Positions 1 through 7,854 of a stretch of 7,854 bases of DNA are shown piece after piece. Source of the stretch: Desulfofustis sp. (lineage in GTDB: Bacteria; Desulfobacterota; Desulfobulbia; Desulfobulbales; Desulfocapsaceae). Numbering within the stretch: the stretch's first letter is position 1; each line of letters begins with the position of its first letter. Position numbers and translations under genes: made by a program. Where the stretch lies: positions 1 to 7,854 of the forward strand of contig JARFQM010000254.1 of the NCBI GenBank assembly GCA_029287755.1, in the 5' to 3' direction. Under the pieces are notes generated by a model. That model was given only the letters and a program-made list of their open reading frames with translations. It was not told the origin of the DNA and did no database searches.

Positions 1-917
1 CCGGCCGTGCCGCCCTGCTGGCAAAATGCGACCTGATGACCCTGATGGTGGGAGAATTTCCCGAGTTACAGGGAAATATGGGACGGTACTATGCCAAATT
101 CTCCGGTGAAAGTGATGAGGTCGCCACCGCCATAGGAGAACATTACTCGCCGCGATTTGCCGGGGATGACATACCGTCATCGGCATACGGCCAGGTGGTC
201 AGCATTGCCGACCGGCTTGACAGTCTGGTTGGAATTTTCACTGCCGGTCTGCGGCCGAGCGGGAACAAGGATCCCTTTGCTTTACGCAGGGCCGCGCTTG
301 GGCTGGTCAGGATACTCATTGAGGCCGGACTGGAGCTACCACTGAACAGGCTCGTGGCGTTCGCCGCTGACGAGCTTTCTGAGCAGCTGGAGGTCAACGA
401 CTCCCTGTTGCTGGAAGTCCGCGAGTTTATTGCCGAGAGACTTCGCCATTATTACCGCGAGCAGGGCTTTTCGGCCGAGCTGATCAATGCCGCCCTGGCT
501 TCTGCCTGGGACACCCTCCCCGACCTGGACCGGAGGCTGCGAGCGTTGTCCGACTTCATGGGTCAGGAAGCCGCGCTCAGCCTGGCCGCGGCGAACAAGA
601 GAATCGGCAATATCCTGAGAAAGTCGGAACAGGACATATCGGAGGAGATCGATACAAATAGCCTGAATTTAACTCAAGAAGTTAAACTTTTCGACGAAAT
701 TAATAATTTATCCGGTGAGATCGGGCCGCTTCTCGAGACCGGAGATTACGCTTCCAGCCTGTTGCTGCTGGCGCGCCTTCGAGAACCGGTTGACGCATTT
801 TTCGATTCGGTCATGGTCATGGATGAAGACCCGGTTTTGAGAAACAATCGCCTGGCGCTGCTCGCACGGCTGAAGGCCCTCTTTGACCGGATCGCGGATC
901 TCTCGGTGCTGGGCTAG
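1..917 (+). CDS. glyS: Glycyl-tRNA synthetase beta subunit, 3' part (5' end outside window)
   Basis: This is the beta subunit of the bacterial alpha2beta2 glycyl-tRNA synthetase, which charges tRNA-Gly in the cytoplasm. The reading frame is open from the window edge (first full codon at base 3), so the Met at 36 is internal and not the start. About 304 C-terminal codons are present; the E. coli protein is 689 residues, so somewhat more than half is missing upstream. Recognisable family blocks are LLAKCDLMT, then RFAGDDIPS, then DPFALRRAALG, then LAAANKRIGNIL. The last block is the terminal helical tRNA-binding region, with DAFFDSVMVM and a closing stretch like E. coli RVADISLL. The catalytic partner glyQ is expected just upstream, outside the window. 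The TAG stop overlaps the GTG start of the next gene by one base, so translational coupling is likely. Identification is firm from memory of the E. coli sequence. Confidence 0.96.
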   Translation, partial: GRAALLAKCDLMTLMVGEFPELQGNMGRYYAKFSGESDEVATAIGEHYSPRFAGDDIPSSAYGQVVSIADRLDSLVGIFTAGLRPSGNKDPFALRRAALGLVRILIEAGLELPLNRLVAFAADELSEQLEVNDSLLLEVREFIAERLRHYYREQGFSAELINAALASAWDTLPDLDRRLRALSDFMGQEAALSLAAANKRIGNILRKSEQDISEEIDTNSLNLTQEVKLFDEINNLSGEIGPLLETGDYASSLLLLARLREPVDAFFDSVMVMDEDPVLRNNRLALLARLKALFDRIADLSVLG

Positions 918-1384
918 TGTCCGATTCCAGACTGTTACTGATCAGCCGGGACGATATCCTCGGCGTTGCCCCGGATAAGGAGGCCAATAAGCTGTTCCGG
1001 ACTTTGGCGCGCCTGACTCGCGGTGATTTTCAGTTACTTGCGACCGCACCTCAACCCGAGGAATGGTCACGCGAGCACGGCGGGCCGGAAGACGTCTTGC
1101 TTGGACCGGGTAGTATAAGAAAGCGACTTGCGGATTTTGGCGGGACGCTGGAAGGCGTGTACTACGTACCCCGGTCGCTACTCACCCAGAAGAGGAACAG
1201 GGAAGAAGCTTTAAGGGACATGATGGGCAGGTACTCCATCGCGCCGGGTCATTGTTTTCTTTACAGTTCAAGCCGAAAATTCGTCGACGCGGCCCATGGC
1301 CTCGGTATCGCCGCAACTTATCTTGGAGACGAGCGCAAACTGATCGATGAACTGCGCAAACTGCTTATGAGCGTGGACTCCTGA
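917..1384 (+). CDS. GmhB-like HAD-family protein with degraded catalytic motifs (probable pseudoenzyme)
   Basis: This 155-residue protein starts at a GTG that shares one base with the glyS stop. Its fold pattern matches D-glycero-D-manno-heptose 1,7-bisphosphate phosphatase (GmhB, HAD superfamily), which often follows glyS in Pseudomonas-type genomes and is usually about 180 residues. The matches are LLLISRDDI against LLILDRDGVI (motif I), LLATAP against VAVATNQ (motif II), GVYYVPRS against the strand before the zinc loop, and HCFLYSSSRKFVDAA against the motif IV strand and helix. The chemistry appears lost. The nucleophilic Asp is Ser10, although Asp12 remains. The GDSxxD of motif IV reads YSSSRK (residues 116-121), so both metal-binding acids are gone. 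The Cys/His zinc loop is missing. Thr43 and perhaps Lys92 are kept. The frame is intact and the hydrophobic strands are preserved, which argues against simple decay. A heptose phosphatase role is unlikely; the real function is unknown. Confidence 0.8.
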   Translation: MSDSRLLLISRDDILGVAPDKEANKLFRTLARLTRGDFQLLATAPQPEEWSREHGGPEDVLLGPGSIRKRLADFGGTLEGVYYVPRSLLTQKRNREEALRDMMGRYSIAPGHCFLYSSSRKFVDAAHGLGIAATYLGDERKLIDELRKLLMSVDS

Positions 1385-1391
1385 GGCAGCA

Positions 1392-3914
<2,523 letters not shown>

Positions 3915-4976
3915 TTATACCACTTCTTCAACCCCACCCTGTTCCACGTGAAACACTTTGTGAGGAGAGGAGCTTTCAGCAGGTTCAGTGCCGGTAAGCC
4001 ATACCTGAGCCCCACTTTCGAGCGCCCTGTTCAGGGCGTTGTCGAAATGTTCACTATCCAGCTCAGAAGACAGGTCGTCCAGAAGGATCAACGGCTTTTC
4101 CCCGGCACTCTCGGCAATCTGGGCCTGTGTCAACAGCAGCGCCACTGCGAACAACTTCTGCTCTCCACGAGAAAGCACAGCACGGGCAGCCTGCTTACCC
4201 TGCGTAAATGACAGGTCTGCCCTGTGCGGACCGGCATGACTGACGCACCTGTCCAGATCTTTAGCCCGGTTTTTCTGCAATGAGGCCATGAGTGAATCTG
4301 CGGTCCAGCCCCTGTTGAAACCGACATCGACATCCTCGAGCCCAAAACCCAATTCATTCAGGACCATGAATAGGCTACTCTTCATCAGATCGGTATATTC
4401 CTGCCGCTGTCGGCTCAGGCGCTCACCCTGCTCTGCCAGTACATGATCGATGCCGTCCAGAACTTGGACCTGTTTCGACCTTAAAGCCGCATTTCTTTGT
4501 TTGAGTGCCTTCGAATAGCGTCGCCAGGTATCCAGGAAGTCATGTTTCACGTGAAACATCCCCCAATCCAGAAACTTCCGGCGAATCTCCGGGGGTCCGC
4601 TGATCAGAAGATGGCTATCGGGCTCAACCAGAACCAGGGGCAAAACACGCGCCAGTTGGCTTAGTTGAGACAAATCCTCGCCATTCAGTCGTCCGCGCCA
4701 TCTCTTTCCGGAGCGCTCCAGGCCGAGACGCAGTTTCTGCCCTGACTCGGTCTGTCCCAGCCCAAAAATTCGGAACGTGTCTCCCGCCGTGCCAATCAAC
4801 TCACCGGCTTGAGTGGTACGACAAGATCGCCCCCTGGAGAGCACGACCATGCTCTCAAGAATACTGGTTTTACCGGCACCGTTGGCGCCGTAGATGATGT
4901 TGAGCAACGGGTGCGGTTCCAGCTGTACCTGGCTCAGATTTCGGAAGTTCTTGATCTGGAATTTTCTTAATATCAA
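3915..4976 (-). CDS. recF: DNA replication/repair ATPase RecF (TTG start)
   Basis: RecF is an SMC-like ABC ATPase that works with RecO and RecR to load RecA at single-strand gaps and stalled forks. At 353 residues it has the usual length. The N-terminus MILRKFQIKNFRNLSQ aligns with E. coli MSLTRLLIRDFRN. Walker A is GANGAGKT (30-37), the signature is LSRGEQK (268-274) and Walker B is LILLDD (296-301). The block EPDSHLLISGPPEIRRKFLDWG (118-139) and the AGPHRADL block (248-255) are also family hallmarks. The start codon is TTG (4974-4976): the next in-frame codons upstream reach TGA without any ATG or GTG, and the family alignment begins here. The only upstream purine match is a weak TAAG, suggesting low expression. 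Two parS sites are embedded in its codons, at residues 140-145 and 341-346. It lies 83 bases after dnaN and 117 before gyrB. Confidence 0.98.
   Translation of the reverse strand: MILRKFQIKNFRNLSQVQLEPHPLLNIIYGANGAGKTSILESMVVLSRGRSCRTTQAGELIGTAGDTFRIFGLGQTESGQKLRLGLERSGKRWRGRLNGEDLSQLSQLARVLPLVLVEPDSHLLISGPPEIRRKFLDWGMFHVKHDFLDTWRRYSKALKQRNAALRSKQVQVLDGIDHVLAEQGERLSRQRQEYTDLMKSSLFMVLNELGFGLEDVDVGFNRGWTADSLMASLQKNRAKDLDRCVSHAGPHRADLSFTQGKQAARAVLSRGEQKLFAVALLLTQAQIAESAGEKPLILLDDLSSELDSEHFDNALNRALESGAQVWLTGTEPAESSSPHKVFHVEQGGVEEVV
3940..3955. other. parS site 2 (ParB/Spo0J binding), in 3' end of recF
   Basis: The 16-mer TGTTCCACGTGAAACA matches the widely conserved chromosomal parS consensus TGTTNCACGTGAAACA. 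It is a palindrome except for one base pair. It encodes VFHVEQ near the RecF C-terminus (residues 341-346). parS is the loading site for the CTP-dependent clamp ParB, which with ParA segregates newly replicated origins; parA and parB are not in the window. The call is by motif only, but a 16-base match beside an origin is very unlikely to be chance. Confidence 0.85.
4543..4558. other. parS site 1 (ParB/Spo0J binding), perfect palindrome inside recF
   Basis: TGTTTCACGTGAAACA is a perfect 16-bp parS palindrome, and the flanking A/T extends the symmetry to 18 bp (4542-4559). It encodes MFHVKH at RecF residues 140-145, next to the conserved FLDWG block, where E. coli RecF has a related but different sequence (recalled as CFHNEP). 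The site lies 587 bases from parS site 2 and about 1.6 kb from the putative unwinding element. E. coli lacks parS and ParAB, so this separates the host from the Enterobacterales. Confidence 0.93.
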
Positions 4977-5029
4977 GAACTTACTGTTTCACTCAATGTT
5001 GATTTTCGTGCAAGAATTTATTCACTAAT

Positions 5030-5049
5030 CGGCCGTCTGTTTACGGCCG
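5030..5049 (-). terminator. GC-rich hairpin between dnaN and recF (possible attenuator; no U-tract)
   Basis: CGGCCGT (5030-5036) pairs with ACGGCCG (5043-5049) around a six-base loop, giving a perfect 7-bp stem starting 10 bases past the dnaN stop on the minus strand. The sequence after it in the direction of transcription (GATTAGTGAATAAATTC) has no U-run, so a classical intrinsic terminator is not supported. It could partially attenuate transcription into recF or protect the dnaN mRNA 3' end. Together with the TTG start of recF it would help keep RecF scarce relative to the clamp. Function is inferred. Confidence 0.35.
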
Positions 5050-5059
5050 GGCCCATGCA

Positions 5060-6160
5060 TCACAGCTTCAGCGGCATGACCACATGCCTGTCAGAACCGC
5101 CGCTCTCAGCAGAAATCAGACAACTGCTGTTTGCATCTTTCAGCTCCATCAACACCCTGTCTGATTCTATTGCCATCAACGCGTCGAGAAGATAGGTCAC
5201 ATTGAATCCTATCGCGATCTGATCGAAATTAAGATCGGCCTCGAGTTCTTCGATGGCTTCCTCGTGTTGAGGATTATGGGCGATTATCTTCAAGGAATTT
5301 CCTGACGCTTCAAGCCGCACACCACGGTATTTTTCATTTGACAGGATGGAAGCGCGCTGCAGAGCCTGGGTAAATCCACCCCGATCGACTTTGATGTGGC
5401 GATCGGTGCCTACCGGTATGACCGCGCTGTACTCGGGAAATCGGCCATCTATCAGTTTCGAAGTAAAAATCGTATTGCCCTTGACCAGCCGGACATGGTT
5501 TTTTCCAAGAGCAAGTTCAACCAGGTCCTTGCTTTCGGAAAGCATCCTGGAAAGCTCCAGAACACCTTTCCTCGGAACAATGAGCTGACGTTCCTCGGCC
5601 ACTCCGAGATCTGTCTCGAGGTCACATACGGCCAGGCGGTGGCCATCCGTCGCTACAGTACTCAGCTGATTGTCGTGAAAATCGAAGAGCAGGCCATTGA
5701 GGTAGTACCTGACATCCTGGTTGGCCATCGCGAAGGAGGTTTTATCAAGCAAGTTTTTTAATATATCTTCTTGAATTTTAACGGATTCCAGCGTTTCAAC
5801 CTGGTCTGTTGCCGGAAACTCAGTGGCCGGCAGCGTAGCCAGCGTATACCGGCCCCGACCCGAAGATACGGTTAATTTATCGCCTTCCAGAACGGCGGTG
5901 ATGCTCACCCCCTCAGGCAGCATTCTCACGATATCGACCAGCTTTCTCGCTGGAACCGTCGTCTCACCTTCCGCCTGAACGTCCGCTTCGACCGAAGTAA
6001 TCAGTTCGACCTCCATGTCTGTACCGGTGACCGATAAGCGCTTGCCCTGAACTGATATCAGGAAATTAGCCAGTACAGGCAGCGTCTGACGTCTCTCAAC
6101 GACACCCACCACCTGGGTTATCGGTAGCAGAAGGTTTTCTCTCTGGATGCTGAATTTCAT
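5060..6160 (-). CDS. dnaN: DNA polymerase III beta subunit (sliding clamp)
   Basis: DnaN forms the dimeric ring that tethers Pol III and many repair enzymes to DNA. At 366 residues it has exactly the E. coli length. It has the expected three-fold repeat: domain 1 opens MKFSIQRENLLLPI and contains LANFLISV and GTDMEVEL; domain 2 contains RYYLNGLLFD (151-160) and TVATDGHRLA (168-177); domain 3 ends in VVMPLKL. The client-binding cleft is recognisable: R151, L154, T171, G173, H174, P242 and the terminal M362-P363 correspond to E. coli R152, L155, T172, G174, H175, P242 and M362-P363. The ATG is preceded by GGAAGAG five bases upstream (6166-6172). It lies 241 bases after dnaA, a gap that appears to hold the origin, so it probably has its own promoter. 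Confidence 0.99.
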   Translation of the reverse strand: MKFSIQRENLLLPITQVVGVVERRQTLPVLANFLISVQGKRLSVTGTDMEVELITSVEADVQAEGETTVPARKLVDIVRMLPEGVSITAVLEGDKLTVSSGRGRYTLATLPATEFPATDQVETLESVKIQEDILKNLLDKTSFAMANQDVRYYLNGLLFDFHDNQLSTVATDGHRLAVCDLETDLGVAEERQLIVPRKGVLELSRMLSESKDLVELALGKNHVRLVKGNTIFTSKLIDGRFPEYSAVIPVGTDRHIKVDRGGFTQALQRASILSNEKYRGVRLEASGNSLKIIAHNPQHEEAIEELEADLNFDQIAIGFNVTYLLDALMAIESDRVLMELKDANSSCLISAESGGSDRHVVMPLKL

Positions 6161-6170
6161 GACCGCTCTT

Positions 6171-6203
6171 CCATTAATAGTATTTATATTCTTATATAAA
6201 CAT
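6171..6203. other. AT-rich putative DNA unwinding element
   Basis: This stretch is almost entirely A/T, including TATTTATATTCTTATATAAA, and directly abuts the DnaA-trio run on the side away from the DnaA box. That is where the melted region is expected in the bacterial origin unwinding arrangement (box, GC-containing spacer, trios, AT-rich DNA). The dnaN start is only 10 bases away, so the segment is also part of the dnaN leader. Assignment rests on composition and position. Confidence 0.6.
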
Positions 6204-6215
6204 TAGTAGTAATAA
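6204..6215 (+). other. DnaA-trio repeat (four triplets)
   Basis: TAGTAGTAATAA reads 3'-to-5' away from the DnaA box as AAT-AAT-GAT-GAT, four consecutive matches to the DnaA-trio pattern 3'-(G/A)A(T/A)-5' described for Bacillus subtilis and then more widely. A four-base spacer GGTC separates it from the near-consensus box at 6220-6228. DnaA filaments are thought to extend from the box onto the trios and stretch that single strand. The usual order places GAT next to the box, whereas here AAT is proximal, which is a small departure. Confidence 0.65.
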
Positions 6216-6219
6216 GGTC

Positions 6220-6228
6220 GGTGGATAA
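6220..6228 (-). promoter_or_regulatory. Near-consensus DnaA box beside the DnaA-trio
   Basis: GGTGGATAA on the plus strand is TTATCCACC on the minus strand, 8 of 9 bases of the TTATCCACA DnaA box. It lies four bases from the DnaA-trio run and would be the anchor box of the unwinding element. The mismatch at the last position suggests weaker binding than at the two perfect boxes nearby. Confidence 0.65.
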
Positions 6229-6261
6229 AACCAAAACCGAAAAAACTTTTTTTAAAACAAT

Positions 6262-6289
6262 ATGATAAGTTTAACATATTGCAGTACAA
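6262..6289 (-). promoter_or_regulatory. Candidate sigma-70 promoter for dnaN (recF, gyrB)
   Basis: On the minus strand, TTGTAC (6284-6289) is followed after 16 bases by TATCAT (6262-6267). The -10 matches TATAAT at 5 of 6 positions, while the -35 matches TTGACA only at its TTG. Transcription would start near 6255, run through the DnaA-trio region and leave a leader of about 95 bases before dnaN. A dnaN-proximal promoter is plausible given the 241-base gap, but promoter-like hexamers are common in AT-rich DNA. Confidence 0.35.
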
Positions 6290-6314
6290 CCTGGCTTTGA
6301 AGCTGTTTACAGTC

Positions 6315-6323
6315 TGTGGATAA
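6315..6323 (-). promoter_or_regulatory. DnaA box, perfect consensus
   Basis: TGTGGATAA on the plus strand is TTATCCACA on the minus strand, a 9/9 match to the high-affinity DnaA box. It forms an inverted pair with the box at 6350-6358, with 26 bases between them. Confidence 0.9.
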
Positions 6324-6349
6324 CTTTCGGTATGAAAACTATTAAGGAC

Positions 6350-6358
6350 TTATCCACA
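6350..6358 (+). promoter_or_regulatory. DnaA box, perfect consensus
   Basis: TTATCCACA on the plus strand is a 9/9 DnaA box, 43 bases from the dnaA stop codon. It is inverted relative to the box at 6315-6323. The pair probably anchors DnaA in the origin; their exact role relative to the trio-proximal box is not known. Confidence 0.9.
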
Positions 6359-6401
6359 GGACAAACAGCACTTGGACACAGCTTTATGGTTGGCCGCGAG
6401 A

Positions 6402-7712
6402 TCAAGCGGTCAACTGTCTTATCAATTTAGCCTTGTCCTCCCGGATTCTCCCGTCTGTATCGCACAGATCCTCAATTCTACGACAAGCGTGCAGCACTGT
6501 GGTATGGTCCCGGCCTCCAAAAGCGTCTCCAATTTCCGGCAGACTGTGTTCCGTGAGTTCCTTGCTCAATGCCATTGCCATCTGTCTTGGCCTGGCGATG
6601 GTGCGCGTACGGCGCCTGGAAAGCAGATCAGAGACCCTGAGCTTGTAATATTCAGCCACGTTTTTCTGTATGTTTTCGATGGTTATCAACCGGTCGTAGA
6701 CGTGAAATAACTCTCGCAGCACCTCCTGCGCAAAACTCTCGTCTATCTGCCTTCCGGTGAATCTCGCGTTTGCAAACAGTGTATTGAGAGCACCCTCCAG
6801 ATCCCGGACGTGAGAGCGGACGCGCCGGGCGATCAGATAAGCCACCGCCTCGTCCAGCATGACACCGCGCTCCTGGGCTTTGTTCATCAAAATGGCCACG
6901 CGCGTTTCGAAGTCCGGTGGCTCGATGGAGACCGTCAGGCCCCATCCGAACCGCGACCTTAGCCTGGATTCAATTCCATCGACTTCCTTGGGAAAGCGGT
7001 CGCAGGTCAAAATGATCTGTTGTTGGCTGTCAAGCAAGGCATTGAAAGTATGAAAAAATTCCTCCTGTGTACGGTCCTTTCCAGCGAAGAACTGTACGTC
7101 GTCTATCAGCAATGCACCGGCTGAACGATAGTGTTTTTTGAAGGCCTCGATGCGGTCACTGCGCAAGGCATTGATCATTTCACTGACAAATTGCTCCGAA
7201 CCCAGGTAAATGACCCTCGAATCCTCGTTGCGCTTGTAAATCATGTTGCCCGAGGCGTGCAGAAGATGCGTTTTGCCCAGGCCTGTGCTGCCGTAGATGA
7301 CCAGGGGGTTGTAGGCTGTGCCCGGCTTTTTGGCCACCTGAAGCGCTGCAGCGTAAGCCAGTTCATTTGATTTGCCCTGGACAAAATTCTTGAAGCGGTA
7401 GCGCTTGTCCAGACCGCTGTGCACCCTGGTCTGACTCGGCCTGGTCTCTACGGCCTTGCGCGCGGCGGCTTCATGTCTGCCGACATCTACGACGACAGAT
7501 TCCCGGGTCGCGCCCAGGTGTTCATATATGTCCCTGATCCGTTCGAGGTGCTTGAGTGATATGTAGTCGCGGACGTATTCATTGGGGGCGTTGAGAACCG
7601 TCCGGCCCTTGTGCTGTTTTATATGGAGCGGGCGAATCCATGTATTGAAATCATCGGCCGGAAGTTCTCGCTCCAGGTGCTGTAAGCAGTTTTGCCAATG
7701 GTTTTGGGACAT
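6402..7712 (-). CDS. dnaA: Chromosomal replication initiator protein DnaA
   Basis: DnaA is the AAA+ initiator that binds DnaA boxes, unwinds oriC and loads the replicative helicase. This copy has 436 residues, shorter than E. coli (467) mainly through a brief linker. Domain I (1-about 80) starts MSQNHWQNCLQHLERELP and includes FNTWIRPL. Domain II (about 81-104) is short. Domain III has Walker A GSTGLGKTH (141-149), Walker B LLIDDVQFFAGK (201-212), the sensor region ILTCDR (234-239) and box VII RLRSRFGWGL (250-259). Domain IV carries the DNA-binding signature GGRDHTTVLHACRRIE (399-414), which reads TTATCCACA-type boxes. Walker A has Ser142 where Gly is usual, and the sensor block has Cys237 where Ser is usual; neither removes a catalytic residue. 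No good Shine-Dalgarno precedes the ATG (CACGGCTGT), so translation may be weak. The start is supported by alignment to the E. coli N-terminus. Confidence 0.99.
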   Translation of the reverse strand: MSQNHWQNCLQHLERELPADDFNTWIRPLHIKQHKGRTVLNAPNEYVRDYISLKHLERIRDIYEHLGATRESVVVDVGRHEAAARKAVETRPSQTRVHSGLDKRYRFKNFVQGKSNELAYAAALQVAKKPGTAYNPLVIYGSTGLGKTHLLHASGNMIYKRNEDSRVIYLGSEQFVSEMINALRSDRIEAFKKHYRSAGALLIDDVQFFAGKDRTQEEFFHTFNALLDSQQQIILTCDRFPKEVDGIESRLRSRFGWGLTVSIEPPDFETRVAILMNKAQERGVMLDEAVAYLIARRVRSHVRDLEGALNTLFANARFTGRQIDESFAQEVLRELFHVYDRLITIENIQKNVAEYYKLRVSDLLSRRRTRTIARPRQMAMALSKELTEHSLPEIGDAFGGRDHTTVLHACRRIEDLCDTDGRIREDKAKLIRQLTA

Positions 7713-7780
7713 ACAGCCGTGATCTGTGCTCGGTTTCTGTTCTCATGGAGCTGAATTCGTCAGACAGCCCTGGACCGCTA

Positions 7781-7809
7781 AGTCTAACGCGCTGTGGATA
7801 ACTTGACCA
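7781..7809 (-). promoter_or_regulatory. Candidate dnaA promoter with DnaA box in its spacer
   Basis: On the minus strand, TGGTCA (7804-7809) and TAGACT (7781-7786) each match the sigma-70 hexamers at 4 of 6 positions with ideal 17-base spacing. The perfect DnaA box at 7793-7801 lies within the spacer, so bound DnaA would block RNA polymerase, consistent with known dnaA autorepression. The start would fall about 60 bases before the dnaA ATG. The hexamers are individually weak; the box in the spacer is what makes the call worth keeping. Confidence 0.4.
7793..7801 (-). promoter_or_regulatory. DnaA box, perfect consensus, upstream of dnaA
   Basis: TGTGGATAA on the plus strand is TTATCCACA on the minus strand, a 9/9 match, 80 bases before the dnaA start. 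Its position suggests autoregulation of dnaA. It could also belong to a second origin segment between dnaA and rpmH, the gene usually found beyond dnaA but not visible here. Confidence 0.88.
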
Positions 7810-7854
7810 TAAGAAAAAGACCATGGGCCAAAGTATTGTCTGATGCACCGAAAA

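Larger units (their letters stand above)
6161..6401. other. oriC: Candidate chromosomal replication origin (oriC) in the dnaA-dnaN spacer
   Basis: This 241-base gene-free gap holds two AT-rich tracts (6171-6215, about 84% AT; 6238-6282, about 80% AT), four tandem DnaA-trio triplets (6204-6215), a near-consensus DnaA box (6220-6228) and two perfect DnaA boxes in opposite orientation (6315-6323 and 6350-6358). DnaA boxes plus an AT-rich unwinding region beside dnaA are the standard signs of oriC. Only one GATC lies at its edge (6400-6403), so SeqA/Dam-type control as in E. coli is not suggested. The region upstream of dnaA (7713-7854) has only one DnaA box in the window, but it runs off the edge, so a second or alternative origin segment there cannot be excluded. 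Confidence 0.82.

Noticed and set aside
668..686. Perfect inverted repeat TTTAACT-(5)-AGTTAAA inside glyS
   Set aside because: It is an AU-only-rich short stem within a conserved coding region, with no U-tract or regulatory context; most likely chance.
4985..4992. TGTTTCAC, a parS half-site upstream of recF
   Set aside because: The other half (TCAATGTT) does not match GTGAAACA, so there is no palindrome for ParB.
6372..6710. 112-codon plus-strand open frame over the dnaA 3' end
   Set aside because: It is antisense to the conserved DnaA DNA-binding domain and begins in the origin spacer, with no ribosome binding site or known motif.
7651..7848. 65-codon minus-strand open frame overlapping the dnaA start, considered as a leader peptide
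   Set aside because: It spans the DnaA box and candidate promoter, runs out of frame into dnaA and has no family resemblance.

Overview
The window covers a chromosomal replication-origin neighbourhood of a gammaproteobacterium. The minus strand carries the complete, canonical order dnaA-dnaN-recF-gyrB (bases 7712 down to 1392). The plus strand carries the 3' half of glyS, followed by a small HAD-fold gene that converges on gyrB. A glyS plus GmhB-like pair lying tail-to-tail with gyrB resembles the Pseudomonas-type layout as I remember it. The 801-residue GyrB with its large internal insertion is the long proteobacterial form. The best guess is a relative of the Pseudomonadales/Oceanospirillales group, but I cannot name a genus.

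Layout. Bases 1-917 are glyS, truncated by the window edge. Bases 917-1384 are a HAD-family gene resembling GmhB (heptose-bisphosphate phosphatase) that has lost most of its catalytic residues. Seven bases separate it from the gyrB stop. gyrB (1392-3797) and recF (3915-4976) are separated by a 117-base spacer. recF contains two ParB-binding (parS) palindromes written into its codons. An 83-base spacer with a GC-rich hairpin precedes recF. dnaN spans 5060-6160. The 241-base dnaA-dnaN spacer (6161-6401) is the best oriC candidate: it has AT-rich DNA, a run of four DnaA-trio triplets beside a near-consensus DnaA box, and two perfect DnaA boxes in opposite orientation. dnaA spans 6402-7712. The last 142 bases are its upstream region, with another perfect DnaA box inside a candidate promoter.

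How the parts fit. DnaA opens the origin, DnaN is the sliding clamp, RecF acts with the recombination mediators at gaps and stalled forks, and GyrB is the ATPase subunit of gyrase, which relieves positive supercoils ahead of forks. The two parS sites imply a chromosomal ParABS segregation system encoded elsewhere, so initiation and segregation signals lie within about 4 kb of each other. GlyS is housekeeping translation machinery.

Most of the window is ordinary and highly conserved. The less ordinary points are the catalytically degraded GmhB-like protein, the complete unwinding-element arrangement in the dnaA-dnaN spacer, the parS pair embedded in recF, and a dnaA promoter candidate with a DnaA box in its spacer.
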